From positions 2,480,001 through 2,544,000 of the forward strand of contig NZ_AP025943.1 in NCBI RefSeq assembly GCF_026072915.1: DNA of 64,000 nt, in the 5' to 3' direction. Source of the DNA: Akkermansia biwaensis. GTDB taxonomy: Bacteria > Verrucomicrobiota > Verrucomicrobiia > Verrucomicrobiales > Akkermansiaceae. The position numbers and the translations under genes are program-made. Position 1 is the stretch's first letter. Every line of letters begins with the position of its first letter. Positions 27,356 to 36,306 of this stretch are shown here, one piece after another. The notes beneath the pieces were generated by a model. The model was not told where the DNA came from. It searched no databases and saw only the letters and a program-made list of their open reading frames with translations.

Positions 27356-27829
27356 TTAGTATTTGTTCCCGCGCCCCCGTCCAGGGGACGGGAACAACCC
27401 CGGCGCTCCGGAGCCGTAGGCGGGACGCGGTCCCTGGACGTAGGGACGCTTGCCGGGAGGCACGGGCATGCGGCCGTCCGGAGCGATCACCCGGTGGGTG
27501 CCGGCCCGGACGGCCTCCAGCCGCTCGTGGGCGGCTGTGTTGGCCTTATCCCGGTCCTCGGAGACCGAGACCGCAAACCGCTTGAGCAGACGCCAGGCGA
27601 TCATGTCCAGGGCCTCCGGCTTGAGCGTGCGCGGGATGGTGGTGTCGCTCTGCAGGTCCATCACATTGGCGGCGTTGCCCGCGATGGCCTCGCGCACGGC
27701 TGCCGTCACGTCCTGGATGATGCCGGGCACGACGGTGCCCTTCGTGTCGGCGGCCGTGATGGCCTCCAGCTCGGCGCGGTCGATGACCTCCGTGAGCATG
27801 TCCGCCGTCAATGTGATCCAGTGGAGCAT
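27356..27829 (-). CDS. gp36-like head-completion protein (DUF1320-like)
   Basis: A 157-aa protein with an N-terminal ITLTADMLTEVIDRAELEAI segment and a helical core, resembling Mu gp36 / DUF1320 proteins that sit at the head-tail joint. The C-terminal 45 residues are proline- and glycine-rich and may be a disordered tail. It lies after the capsid genes and before the head-morphogenesis/ART gene. Confidence 0.55.
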   Translation of the reverse strand: MLHWITLTADMLTEVIDRAELEAITAADTKGTVVPGIIQDVTAAVREAIAGNAANVMDLQSDTTIPRTLKPEALDMIAWRLLKRFAVSVSEDRDKANTAAHERLEAVRAGTHRVIAPDGRMPVPPGKRPYVQGPRPAYGSGAPGLFPSPGRGRGNKY

Positions 27830-27879
27830 ATCAGTTAATAGTTAATAGTGATTAGTTAATAGTCTTATACTGTTACCTG

Positions 27880-28407
27880 TTAACTATTACCTGTTAACTC
27901 ATCTCCCACCGGGGCGGGATCGTCGAGGTGCAGGATCATATCGACGAGCGTGTCACACATGCCGATGGCCTCGGCAGCCTTGCGCAGGTCGAGCATCTCG
28001 TAGGGCTTGGTCCGGGCCAGGATGCCGCTGATCACTCCCCCGGCGATGATGGCTGTGATCTCCTGTCTGGGAGTCAGGCCGTCCTGGATGGGACGCAAGG
28101 AGGCTGCGTATGGCTCCAGGGTCTTGGCGGAGCCATGCAGGGCATCATACTCGTGAGTGGTCATGTTGCGGCCGGGATCGTCCCCTGTCGCCGGGCAGTC
28201 ACTGTCACCCTTGGCGGCGGGAGCGGAGGGCTCTACGGCAGGTTGACGGGCGGGACCGGCTGCAGGCTCCGGTGTGGATACCTCGGCAGCGGTATCCTCC
28301 ACGGGCGGCGTGGTCTGGTCCTGGTCGGTATTGGTGGGGGTCATCTCCTGGGCGGGAGCCTGAGGAGCGGCGGCCTTGTTGGTCTTGGTTGATTGGACGA
28401 TTGCCAT
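27880..28407 (-). CDS. Phage protein with long Pro/Ala/Thr-rich linker, unknown
   Basis: About 175 aa from MAIVQSTKTNK; the longer reading to 28488 would overlap the capsid gene end and is not needed. Residues 10-85 are disordered and rich in P, A, T, Q and D. The C-terminal 85 residues form a plausible helical domain (TPRQEITAIIAGGVISGILA). It lies directly downstream of the major capsid gene. Role unknown; possibly a head accessory protein. Confidence 0.5.
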   Translation of the reverse strand: MAIVQSTKTNKAAAPQAPAQEMTPTNTDQDQTTPPVEDTAAEVSTPEPAAGPARQPAVEPSAPAAKGDSDCPATGDDPGRNMTTHEYDALHGSAKTLEPYAASLRPIQDGLTPRQEITAIIAGGVISGILARTKPYEMLDLRKAAEAIGMCDTLVDMILHLDDPAPVGDELTGNS

Positions 28408-28480
28408 AATAATATTTAGTCTTTGGTCGTTAGTATTTTGTCTTTGTTTTCCGCCGCCCGGAGGCGGCGGAAAAACCGCA

Positions 28481-29449
28481 TCAGGCAATCTGCATGCGCA
28501 TCATGGCCGACGGGGCGGCAAACACCACCTTGTGATGGCCGCGCACGCGCAGCCACTCCGTGGAGATGTCCTCGTCGCGGTAGGTCTCCACCGTGCTGTA
28601 CATGTCATCTCCCGCGAGGTTAAGGGTCTTGAGCGCGGAGATGTCATCCAGGGACGGGTTGTCGTCAGCGTAAAACAGGTAGATGTTGTTGCCCACGACG
28701 TTGACGTTGTCCACCTCTGCTCCGCCCACTCCTCCCGGATTGTAGGAGGCGATGGTGCGCATGACCTTGACCGGCGGGATGTCGTCGCCCTGCAGGCCGA
28801 TGAGCTCCAGGAGCGTCTCCGGCGTGAGGACCTTGCGGCCCATCTCACCCATCATGGACTGGACCTCCGTGTTGGCCTGGATGTCCGCCCAGATGTCGCG
28901 TGTGGTCAGGATGCGGTTGGGGTAGACGCCGTTGTTGACGGCGAATTTGTTGATGAGACTGGTCAGGATGCTGACCACGGGCTTGGAGCGGTCGCTCCAC
29001 TTATTGGCCTCCGTGATGCCATCCACCGACGTGATGCCGGGGATGACGCTGTTGGCGTAGTCAAACACCTCCTTGTTGTGGGAGATGAGCATGTGCCGTG
29101 CCAGCGCGCGGGTCTTGGACTGGCGCAGGCTGTTGCGGTAGACCTCCTCGTCCACCGCTCCGAGCAGCTCGCGGTCGTCAATGCCGATCTTGAGGACGTG
29201 CTCCTCCAGCATCACCGGGACGTCCTCGCCACGGATGTCGATGGTACGGGGCGAGTCGTACATGGGGCGGCGGGTGTCGGATGTGGCAAACGCGTCCTGT
29301 CGCAGGTAGCGCTTGTAGGTGGTCAGCAGGCCGGGGGCCTTGACTCCCGGCGCGAGAAAGCGAGCCGGGTCGTGGGTCTGGGTGCCGTACCAGCCGACAA
29401 TGTAGTTGGTCAGCGGCAGGTTGACGGCGTAGGTTGCGGATGTACTCAT
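28481..29449 (-). CDS. Major capsid protein
   Basis: A 322-aa protein downstream of the decoration and protease/scaffold genes. Features fit the HK97-fold major head protein of this phage group: an N-arm, an E-loop-like acidic region (RTIDIRGEDVPVMLEEHVLKIG), and a spine helix and A-domain (SVIPGITSVDGITEANKWSD, ILTTRDIWADIQANTEVQS). Very similar segments appear in capsid proteins annotated in the GPO/E-type family. The HK97 fold is inferred. Confidence 0.75.
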   Translation of the reverse strand: MSTSATYAVNLPLTNYIVGWYGTQTHDPARFLAPGVKAPGLLTTYKRYLRQDAFATSDTRRPMYDSPRTIDIRGEDVPVMLEEHVLKIGIDDRELLGAVDEEVYRNSLRQSKTRALARHMLISHNKEVFDYANSVIPGITSVDGITEANKWSDRSKPVVSILTSLINKFAVNNGVYPNRILTTRDIWADIQANTEVQSMMGEMGRKVLTPETLLELIGLQGDDIPPVKVMRTIASYNPGGVGGAEVDNVNVVGNNIYLFYADDNPSLDDISALKTLNLAGDDMYSTVETYRDEDISTEWLRVRGHHKVVFAAPSAMMRMQIA

Positions 29450-29482
29450 GCTATGTAATAATTAATAGGTAAGAGTTAATAG

Positions 29483-29917
29483 TTAGGCCTTGGCGGCAGT
29501 GGCGGCCGGACGGGCGACGAGGATGACCTCGTGGAGGCAGTCGCCCTGGCCGCTGGTATTGGGGGCCAGGGACCTGGCCACGACAACCTCGCCGGCTGCG
29601 CCGGTGGCCGCCTTGACGGTGGCATCGGCGCACAGCGCCAAGTCGGTGCCGGTCTCAATCGTGCCGGGCGTCTCGTTGAGGCGCGCCTGGACGATGCCCG
29701 GATGGGACTGGAGGATCAGGTCGCCGCCGTTGCCGTCGGCTCCGTCGCGTCCGTCAGGGTTGCTGACAACACCATCGGGGATGTCGGTGGCGGAGGTCAC
29801 CAGGGACATGGTCTTGCCGTCTGCGGAGAGCTTGGCGAATTTGCCCTCGCTCTTGTCGGTGCCGGTGGTGCCGGCCGGCCAGTCGCGGCGCAGCACGGGA
29901 GTCTGCTTGATAATCAT
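29483..29917 (-). CDS. Capsid decoration-like protein
   Basis: A 144-aa protein immediately upstream of the major capsid gene, the place of head decoration proteins (DUF2190 or lambda D-like). It is beta-rich with glycine turns (GRDGADGNGGDLIL). No catalytic motif. The upstream 72-bp leader carries repeated TTAAC motifs on the coding strand. Confidence 0.55.
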   Translation of the reverse strand: MIIKQTPVLRRDWPAGTTGTDKSEGKFAKLSADGKTMSLVTSATDIPDGVVSNPDGRDGADGNGGDLILQSHPGIVQARLNETPGTIETGTDLALCADATVKAATGAAGEVVVARSLAPNTSGQGDCLHEVILVARPAATAAKA

Positions 29918-29989
29918 GTTATTTAATAGTTAATGGTTAAGAGTTAATAGTTATTGATGGATGGTAACGATACTGTTAACTATTACCTG

Positions 29990-31249
29990 TTAACTGTTAC
30001 CTCGCCGCCGCCCGGCGAATTCCTCGGCCGCCCTGGACCAGGCGCGATCGTACTCGCCGGGGGTCAGGGCACGGCCGTGCTTGGTTACCTCGGCGTCCAC
30101 CGCCTTGCGGCAATGGGCCACCAGATCGACGTCGCTCTGCGGGATCTGGACGGCCTTGCCCTCCGGCGTGCGGTGGGTGACTACTCCGGCGGGAGTGATC
30201 TTGCTGTCCATGCGCCGGCCGCCCTGGTTGTTGTGCAGCTGGCGCGTGAGGGGAGCCTTGCTGTGGGCCTGGGTGGCGGAGCCGGACTCGGCGGCCTGCT
30301 GCTTGAGCAAGTCAAAGTCCGTCTTGAGGTCGGTGACGGCCTTGAGGATGTCGTCGCCTGTTGCGGTCTCGGAGAGGTTGAGCACCTTGGCAATCTCGTT
30401 GCAGATGCCAAGCCAGCCCTCGTCCTCGGAGTTGCAGTTGGTTTCGTCGTTGTCGTCGTTGTTGGTGTTAGTCGTATCGGCCGCCTCTTCCTTCTTCTTT
30501 TCCTCCTCCGTGTTGGACGGAGGGGGATTGTCGGAGTTGGTGTTGGTATCGTTGACCTTGTTCTTGTCCTCATCTCCGGGGGCGGTGCCCTCGGAGTGCA
30601 GGACCCGTTGGTGTCGTTGTTGTGTACTCATGTTATTGTGGTGATGAGAGATGCTCATGCTGCGGCTGTGGACGACCACGTCGCCGGCAGCGGATTGGCG
30701 GATGATGCCCGGCTGGGCCTCGTGGTCCGGGTTGTTGGTGACGGCCAGGCCGGACAGGCGCGTCGGTCTGTAGCCGTCCTTGTATGCCTGTTGGTAGTCG
30801 GCCAGCTTGTACTCGGTGCTGTAGGCCCAGTACTTGCCCTGGTTAAGGTCGCGGTGGGCGTCGTCCACCCAGGCGATGTAGGCGGCCTGGTAGAGGCGGC
30901 CATCTACTTGCCCGTAGTCCAGAGCCTTGCACCAGCCCAGGGCCGGGTTGTCGCCGGTCGTGCGCAGGTAGAGGTGGTCGTTGTTGACCTGGATGCCGTT
31001 GCCGCCGTTGACGGCGGGGTCATAGGACTCGCAGATATCCTGCAGGGCTGCCTCGTCGATGACCTCGTCCACGTCCCAGCGCTTGTCCGGGGCGATGGAG
31101 GTGTCGGGCACCGGGATGGTGTAGGTGCCGGCCGGCTCAATCAGGTACCAGCCGGCCTGCGGGACCTGTCCGACGGGGTACGGAGCGCAGGAGGAGGGGT
31201 CAAATGGGGGGATGCCGCGGGCAATGTATCTGTCTCGGTAGCTGCTCAT
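29990..31249 (-). CDS. Mu gpI-like head maturation protease with C-terminal scaffold
   Basis: A 419-aa protein. The N-terminal 200 residues match the phage protease style: VNNDHLYLRTTGDN, then KYWAYSTEYKLAD, where a serine next to the Y-S-T-E core is the likely nucleophile of the I-type family, and GLAVTNNPDH. After residue ~207 the sequence becomes low-complexity (Asn, Asp, Glu, Lys) and then helical, as in scaffolds. An internal ATG at 30631 (MSTQQRHQRV) would give a 213-aa scaffold alone, as in Mu gpI/gpZ. Its start overlaps the portal gene stop by ATGA (31246-31249). Confidence 0.75.
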   Translation of the reverse strand: MSSYRDRYIARGIPPFDPSSCAPYPVGQVPQAGWYLIEPAGTYTIPVPDTSIAPDKRWDVDEVIDEAALQDICESYDPAVNGGNGIQVNNDHLYLRTTGDNPALGWCKALDYGQVDGRLYQAAYIAWVDDAHRDLNQGKYWAYSTEYKLADYQQAYKDGYRPTRLSGLAVTNNPDHEAQPGIIRQSAAGDVVVHSRSMSISHHHNNMSTQQRHQRVLHSEGTAPGDEDKNKVNDTNTNSDNPPPSNTEEEKKKEEAADTTNTNNDDNDETNCNSEDEGWLGICNEIAKVLNLSETATGDDILKAVTDLKTDFDLLKQQAAESGSATQAHSKAPLTRQLHNNQGGRRMDSKITPAGVVTHRTPEGKAVQIPQSDVDLVAHCRKAVDAEVTKHGRALTPGEYDRAWSRAAEEFAGRRRGNS

Positions 31250-33000
31250 ATATCGGATTTGGCTGAATTTGCGCCGTGCAGGGGTCGTGCAGGGGTGGAT
31301 GTGGCAAGAGACGGGTCAATGGCCGCCGCGCGGCGTCTCCCCTCGTCACGGGCCACCTGGAGGCGTCGGGCAATCTGGAGTGCCGTGGAGACGATCTCCT
31401 CCTCTCCGGGCACCTGCAGCATCAGGGCCAGCTGGGCCTGCTCCTCCGGGGAGAGGGGCAGCAGCTCCAGCGTGACCCGCTCCAGGCGCTCGTCGATGTC
31501 CCGGAGACGGTGGGCGACCACCTCCTCCAGCCGGCGGCGGGCCGGCTCCCAGAGCGTGGTGCTGCGGTGCAGAGCCAGGGTGGTGAGGGCGTCGCGGCGG
31601 CGGGAGTTGAGCGTGTAGGGCGTCTCCTGGGGGGCGGGCTGCAGGGGCATCTTGACGACACCCTCCATGGTCTGCTGCTGGGGCACGTAGCCGGCGGCCT
31701 TGATGGCGTAGAGCTGGGAGGAGGATACCCCGGCAGTCACCTGCCAGCCGGTGCGCTCGCTGACCTCGGCGTCGTCGATGTCGTAGCCGGCGGCGCGCAG
31801 GGCGGCCGCGTTGGCAATCTCCTTGTCCGGCGTGGTCTTGTCCACGCACGAGAGCGTGAATTCCACCAGGTGCGGCTGGCCGGGGTGGTACTCGTCGAGC
31901 ACCCGGTTGACCAGCTGGGCCGTCAGCACGGTGGCGATGGAGGACGATTCGCCCGCCGCCCAGTCGGCAAACCCGTCGGCCTGGGCTCCCCCCGCCAGCG
32001 TGCCGGAGCCCGACTCGGTCATCACGGTCAGCTTGCCGGCCGTGGTCAGCATGGCGATCTCCTCGGTGGCTACCTTGTAGCGGCGGTCAAACAGGTCGAC
32101 GCTCGTCTGGGACACAGGGACGGACTTGATGTCGGCACCATGGTCGATGACGCCGGTGGCGGCGGACAGCATCCTGGCCGCCGCCTGAATGTATAGCTGG
32201 CGCAGGTCCTCCGAGCAATCCGCCGGGAGGACAAAAAACGCCGGAGGAGTGCCCAGATGCTCCAAGAAGACGTCCCACTGGGCAAGTGTGGTGCTGCGGT
32301 TGAGTACCAGCATCTGGGCTGGCATGTCGATGGGCCGGGGATGCAGGCGCAGGATGAGGTCGTCCAACGGGACGGGCAAAGTCTCACCCCGGTAACGGCC
32401 AAACTGGGCGTTGGGGTTGTAGCCCCATGCCCCACGGTAGCCGTCCCGGCACATCAGCCAGTTGTCGATAGGCAGCAGATGCAGCCCATCGCTGTCGGCG
32501 TAAGGTTGCAAGAATTTGTAGTGGCGGCGGGACGCCTGGGACAAGGCGGTGATGGCCTCGTCCATGTTGACGATGGCGTTGCAGAGGTCGGTAATGGTGC
32601 GCTGCTGAGCCTCAGCCAGCAGGCTGTCGCGGTCGTCCAGATCGGGCTTGACGGTGATGGACCAGTCGTACTTGTCCAGAGCGTCGTCCCTCTTGGTGAG
32701 GCAGGTCAGCAGCATCGGATCGTATTGCTCCATCTGCTCCCAGATCCACTGCTGCTCAGCATAGGCTCCCAGCTGGCACTCCTGCAGGCAGCGGCGCACC
32801 GTGTCCACGCTCAGGTAGTCCAGCGGGCAGACGCGCTCAATCTGGCGGCGGCGCTCCTTGTCCAGCTCGGACAAGGGCAAAAATCCAAACATGCCCGGCC
32901 TGCTGTCCTGGGAGGGATTGTCGGGAGTCGTGAGCGACCTCTGCACGCCCTCTGCATGGGGCTTGCGGTGGAGGATGTAGTTGTAGAGTCGTCTGATCAT
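31246..33000 (-). CDS. Portal protein (Mu gp29-like, DUF935)
   Basis: A 584-aa portal, the DNA gateway at the capsid vertex. The sequence contains the family style: QWIWEQMEQYDPMLLTCLTKRDDAL at the N-terminus, NAIVNMDEAITALSQASRRHYKFLQ in the middle and VNRVLDEYHPG towards the C-terminus. It directly follows terminase large subunit (1 bp apart) and is coupled to the protease/scaffold gene. Length is in the gp29 range (about 500). Confidence 0.85.
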   Translation of the reverse strand: MIRRLYNYILHRKPHAEGVQRSLTTPDNPSQDSRPGMFGFLPLSELDKERRRQIERVCPLDYLSVDTVRRCLQECQLGAYAEQQWIWEQMEQYDPMLLTCLTKRDDALDKYDWSITVKPDLDDRDSLLAEAQQRTITDLCNAIVNMDEAITALSQASRRHYKFLQPYADSDGLHLLPIDNWLMCRDGYRGAWGYNPNAQFGRYRGETLPVPLDDLILRLHPRPIDMPAQMLVLNRSTTLAQWDVFLEHLGTPPAFFVLPADCSEDLRQLYIQAAARMLSAATGVIDHGADIKSVPVSQTSVDLFDRRYKVATEEIAMLTTAGKLTVMTESGSGTLAGGAQADGFADWAAGESSSIATVLTAQLVNRVLDEYHPGQPHLVEFTLSCVDKTTPDKEIANAAALRAAGYDIDDAEVSERTGWQVTAGVSSSQLYAIKAAGYVPQQQTMEGVVKMPLQPAPQETPYTLNSRRRDALTTLALHRSTTLWEPARRRLEEVVAHRLRDIDERLERVTLELLPLSPEEQAQLALMLQVPGEEEIVSTALQIARRLQVARDEGRRRAAAIDPSLATSTPARPLHGANSAKSDI

Positions 33001-33001
33001 A

Positions 33002-34456
33002 CTATGCTGCTGCCATTAAGCGGTTGAGGGAGGGACGGCCGCCAAAGAGAGAGCCGTGGGAGCGGCCGCCAAACAGGCCGGCACCCTTGATGATGCGGCT
33101 GCTGCCTGGAGCCGGGAGGTGGTGTTGCACGTGGCCGTCGGCGGCGCGCAGGGCCAGAGCCAGGGCCGTGCAGCGGTCGGAGTGGCCCTCTCTGGTGTGA
33201 GGGGCCTCGTAGGTGTAATCCGTGCCTCTAAAGATCTGCTGCATGGCGTGCAGGTCCTCGCGCACCTCCACGTCGATCGGGATGCGGACACGGCAGGGAG
33301 ACTCAAAGGCCTGTCGTAAGCGTGGGAAAATCAATCTCTTAAAGGCCGTCGTAAACGTGCACAATTCGATTTTGCCAAACTCGTGGCCCTCCGGATGCCA
33401 GCGCCCAAACTCCTTGACCAGCACGTCGCCCATGCCAATCCCCACGCCCGTATAGTCGTAGCACACCCGGCGAGCGGCCTTGATGCGGTGCCTCAACACC
33501 TCCATCTGGTCGGGCACGGACATGTTGCGCAGCACCAGCACCTCGCGGGTGACCAGCACGTCTCCCACCCGCTCCAGCGTCCAGCAGACCGTCGGGTCGT
33601 TGGTGCGGCCAAAGTCGATGCCCAGGCGCAGGTCCAGCTTGTTGCCCAGGTAGATGGCCGGGTCGCAGGACACTGTGGCACTGGCCGACTCCGCCGTGGC
33701 GATCAGGTCGTAGGGCAGCAGCACGTTGGACGAGTCGAGAAATTCGCACATGTACTCCTGCGCCCAGCCAATGGGGTCGTCTAGGGATTCCCGCAGTTCA
33801 TCAATGTCGATGGGCAGCCCATCCTCCACCGCCTTGGCAATCGTTACCACATGGCAGGACCAGTGCTGCTTGCGGCCCTCCCTGGGATGGATCAGGTTGT
33901 CGTTGATGATCTTGTACGTCCTGGCGCCACGCCCGGTCTTGCCGTTGGGGGTAGTAATGAGGCGGACCTTTTTTTCACCCCCGCGCAGGGGGTTGGTGAT
34001 GGAGGGCAGGACAGCACGCCATGTCGCATCGGGGTCCTCGAAAAATGCAAACTCCGTTAATACTAAGTTAGCGCTAAATCCTCGCACGGTATCCGGACGG
34101 CCCGGCACGGCCAGGATCCGGGAACCATTGGCAAACGTGATGGAGCCGGACTTGAGCAGCGTGTTGGGGCCGTCCTGGCGCTCAATCTCCTCGGCGGCCA
34201 GGGCAATGGAAAAAGCCTCAGCCCACTCCTTGCACTTGGAGAGCGACTCCATGGCCTGGCGCTCGGAGGGAGCCGCAATCATCCAGGTGGTCTTGGCCCG
34301 GACCATCGCATCCCTCACCGCCTCCGCCGCGGTGGAAAAATCCTTGCCGCTCTGACGGCTCCAGATGCCGGCCTTAAAGCGGCTCTCGTCCGCCACCCAC
34401 TGCGCCTGGTAGGGCAGCAGCAGCTCCAGCGGCGTTGTGATCAGAGAGGAGGACAT
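33002..34456 (-). CDS. Terminase large subunit (Mu gp28-like)
   Basis: Packaging motor ATPase/nuclease of 484 aa. Walker A-like SRQSGKD is at residues 33-39. Walker B appears as LVLTEFAFF. The coupling and arginine-rich features of the ATPase and a C-terminal RNase H-like nuclease (FGRTNDPTVCWTLE, with DYTGVGIGMGDVL later) follow. Replicated transposable-phage DNA is cut from the host chromosome by headful packaging. It is the first head gene after the small terminase. Confidence 0.88.
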   Translation of the reverse strand: MSSSLITTPLELLLPYQAQWVADESRFKAGIWSRQSGKDFSTAAEAVRDAMVRAKTTWMIAAPSERQAMESLSKCKEWAEAFSIALAAEEIERQDGPNTLLKSGSITFANGSRILAVPGRPDTVRGFSANLVLTEFAFFEDPDATWRAVLPSITNPLRGGEKKVRLITTPNGKTGRGARTYKIINDNLIHPREGRKQHWSCHVVTIAKAVEDGLPIDIDELRESLDDPIGWAQEYMCEFLDSSNVLLPYDLIATAESASATVSCDPAIYLGNKLDLRLGIDFGRTNDPTVCWTLERVGDVLVTREVLVLRNMSVPDQMEVLRHRIKAARRVCYDYTGVGIGMGDVLVKEFGRWHPEGHEFGKIELCTFTTAFKRLIFPRLRQAFESPCRVRIPIDVEVREDLHAMQQIFRGTDYTYEAPHTREGHSDRCTALALALRAADGHVQHHLPAPGSSRIIKGAGLFGGRSHGSLFGGRPSLNRLMAAA

Positions 34457-34508
34457 TGGAGAGTTGAGTTGTTATTAACTATTAACTGTTACCTATTAAC
34501 CGGATGCC

Positions 34509-35006
34509 TCAGCATCCAAAGATGCTGCGCAGCTTGCGGTCGCGCTCTTCCGGGGTGAGGGTGGACTGGGTGACCTGCTTGGCGGCGTCGGCCTGGGCGG
34601 CCTTGGCCTCCAGTATCTTGAGGCGGCGCTTGTCCTGGGCCAGTTGCTCGGCCTTGAGGATGAGCCCCACAAGGATGCTCAATGCCTTGGGGTCGCAGGA
34701 CGGGGAGGCGGCCAGGTCCAGGGCGGCGGAGCGGATGGCTCGCATCGTTGCCTCGTCCACGCCGTCGACGGATATCTTGTTGAGCTCCTCGGCCGTCTTG
34801 TTCTGCCGGGCCAGGCGCGCCGGCAGGATTTGGGAGTGGTAGTAGCGGCGGATGGCCTCCTGGCTCAGCGTGATGCCGTCCTCGGCCAGGCGCTCCTGGA
34901 CGTCCTTGTAGGAGGAGCCGCCAAACAACATGGCGTCCACGTCGTCCTTGATGACGGGCGGCAGCTGGGAGCCGATCACGCTGTCTGGTCTGGGCTTGCG
35001 GAGCAT
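34509..35006 (-). CDS. Terminase small subunit (Mu gp27-like, DUF3486)
   Basis: A 165-aa protein upstream of the large terminase, fitting DUF3486. The N-terminus has DDVDAMLFGGSSYKDVQERLAEDGI, a helix-turn-helix-like module often seen in this family. The C-terminus (KRRLKILEAKAAQADAAKQV) is a helix likely for oligomerisation. A 52-bp leader separates it from the large subunit. Confidence 0.8.
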   Translation of the reverse strand: MLRKPRPDSVIGSQLPPVIKDDVDAMLFGGSSYKDVQERLAEDGITLSQEAIRRYYHSQILPARLARQNKTAEELNKISVDGVDEATMRAIRSAALDLAASPSCDPKALSILVGLILKAEQLAQDKRRLKILEAKAAQADAAKQVTQSTLTPEERDRKLRSIFGC

Positions 35007-35011
35007 GGAGT

Positions 35012-35092
35012 TTAGTGGCGGTAGACGATGTAGACGATCCAGGCCATCAAGGCCAGGGAGGCAACGGTGACGATGGTATCGTGGATGGTCAT
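35012..35092 (-). CDS. 26-aa single-span membrane microprotein
   Basis: A small frame between two recognised late genes. It starts with an ATG that overlaps the upstream gene's stop in an ATGA (35089-35092) and ends 5 bp before the terminase small subunit start. The product is MTIHDTIVTVASLALMAWIV followed by YIVYRH, which would be a single transmembrane segment with a basic end. Its coupling on one side and tight spacing on the other support expression. It could be a holin partner or lysis modulator; no family is known to me. Confidence 0.55.
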   Translation of the reverse strand: MTIHDTIVTVASLALMAWIVYIVYRH

Positions 35093-35346
35093 ATCTGTGA
35101 TAACTGGACGCGGCCGGCGTCGGTGATGGCGTACTTGCGCTCCCCGGTGAGGATGCAGGTGGTGGAGGTGATCATCCGCAGGGCCTCCAGCTCCTGGATG
35201 GCCAGGTCGATATCTGCCGTGCCGGGGCTCGGAGACAGGGCCAGGGACACCTCGGCCCGGAGGGCGGACACCCTCTGGGGGTAGCCGGCGGGCAGACGGT
35301 CGAGCACCTGCAGGACGGTGATCTTGATATTGGCGCGTGTGGTCAT
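35089..35346 (-). CDS. Small winged-helix-like phage protein
   Basis: An 85-aa protein with a helix-turn-helix flavour: alternating helices ending in the wing-like TCILTGERKYAITDAGRV. It is coupled by ATGA both upstream (35343-35346) and downstream (35089-35092). In Mu, small genes lie in this slot between lysis genes and terminase. A role in DNA binding, for example during packaging, is possible but unproven. Confidence 0.5.
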   Translation of the reverse strand: MTTRANIKITVLQVLDRLPAGYPQRVSALRAEVSLALSPSPGTADIDLAIQELEALRMITSTTCILTGERKYAITDAGRVQLSQI

Positions 35347-35663
35347 AAGGATTTGCGGGTCTTGAGGATATCGATCATCAGCGTAAGGGTGCCGGCCATC
35401 TCGTTGAGCTTGACGGTGATGCCGTTGAGGCGCTTGTGCAGGTCGTCCGTGGTCTTGGCGTGGAGGGCCTTGAGCTCCGCGACCTCCTCGCGGGTGGCAA
35501 ATTTGTCCTCCAGGTAGACGCGCTTGGTGTCACTGTCTGACTGTGAGGACAATCTGCCCTTAGCATACCAGCCGCCGGAGGCTCCCAAGACGGCCACGAT
35601 GATGCCTCCGACAACCTCCGGAGATACGCCTGCGGCGGCGTCTGCTATGAGTTGGGTGATCAT
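35343..35663 (-). CDS. Membrane-anchored coiled-coil phage protein (gp25-like)
   Basis: About 106 aa from MITQLIADAAAG; an upstream ATG at 35786 would overlap the endolysin extensively. One N-terminal hydrophobic segment (GVSPEVVGGIIVAVLGASGG) is followed by a long coiled coil with heptads (TREEVAELKALHAK, TVKLNEMAGTLTLMI). It is similar in layout to Mu gp25-type and spanin-like subunits. Its start is 3 bp from the endolysin stop. A lysis function is likely from its position. Confidence 0.55.
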   Translation of the reverse strand: MITQLIADAAAGVSPEVVGGIIVAVLGASGGWYAKGRLSSQSDSDTKRVYLEDKFATREEVAELKALHAKTTDDLHKRLNGITVKLNEMAGTLTLMIDILKTRKSL

Positions 35664-35665
35664 GA

Positions 35666-36268
35666 TCAGAGCAGTTGGGCCAGCGTGGCGGACCCGGTGG
35701 TGTAAGCGTGATGGAGGGTGGCCGTGGACAGCTCGCCCAGCTGGACGTGTCCTGGATCGTAGGGGGTGCGCCAGGCTCCGCCCCATACCAGGCCCAGCTG
35801 GCGAGCCAGGACCGCCACGGGCTTGTAGATGGAGTTAGGCCCCTCGCTGGGTGCCCAGATGTCGACCCCGTCCCTAAACAGGCAGACGTCGGCCGCAACC
35901 CCAAAATTGTGCATGCTCTGGCCTCCCCTGGCGTTGGTGACCCTGGGACGCTTGGCGTAGAGCTTGTCCTGCTCGTCGTAGGTGCGCAGGCCGCAGATGA
36001 GACGCCAGTCTCCGAGGGCTCGCAGTGCCGTCATCATCTGGCGCACCTTGAGCGCGGCCAGGGGTTGGAGGGTGAGCAGGTTATCCTCCGTGCGCTTGTC
36101 CAGCCGTCCGTAGCGGGTTTGGAGCTGCTTGTGGCTCTCGCGCCATTGGGCGGCCGCCTCGCGGGTCAGCGGGCCGGTGAGGCCGTCCAGCTTGCCCCGG
36201 TACATCCCGGCAAATTTGAGGGCGCGCTGCCAGGCGAGCGTGTCTTGTTGTAACTCCGCGTAGATCAT
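35666..36268 (-). CDS. Endolysin: D-Ala-D-Ala-type peptidase (VanY/M15) with PG-binding start
   Basis: A 200-aa lytic enzyme. The N-terminus (residues ~20-45, GMYRGKLDGLTGPLTREAA) resembles a peptidoglycan-binding domain type 1. The catalytic part has the M15 motif SMHNFGVAAD with H120 and D127, and a third metal ligand H174 in PGHVQL; all three zinc ligands are visible. It would cleave peptide crosslinks of murein. No signal peptide, so a holin must release it, consistent with the neighbouring holin-like gene. Confidence 0.82.
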   Translation of the reverse strand: MIYAELQQDTLAWQRALKFAGMYRGKLDGLTGPLTREAAAQWRESHKQLQTRYGRLDKRTEDNLLTLQPLAALKVRQMMTALRALGDWRLICGLRTYDEQDKLYAKRPRVTNARGGQSMHNFGVAADVCLFRDGVDIWAPSEGPNSIYKPVAVLARQLGLVWGGAWRTPYDPGHVQLGELSTATLHHAYTTGSATLAQLL

Positions 36269-36306
36269 GATAGTTAAGAGTTAATAGGTAATAGTTAATA
36301 GTCCGC

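Noticed and set aside
35015-35284. Plus-strand 89-aa frame over the terminase-upstream region
   Set aside because: Antisense to coupled late genes; the opposite strand holds the 26-aa microprotein and the 85-aa gene.
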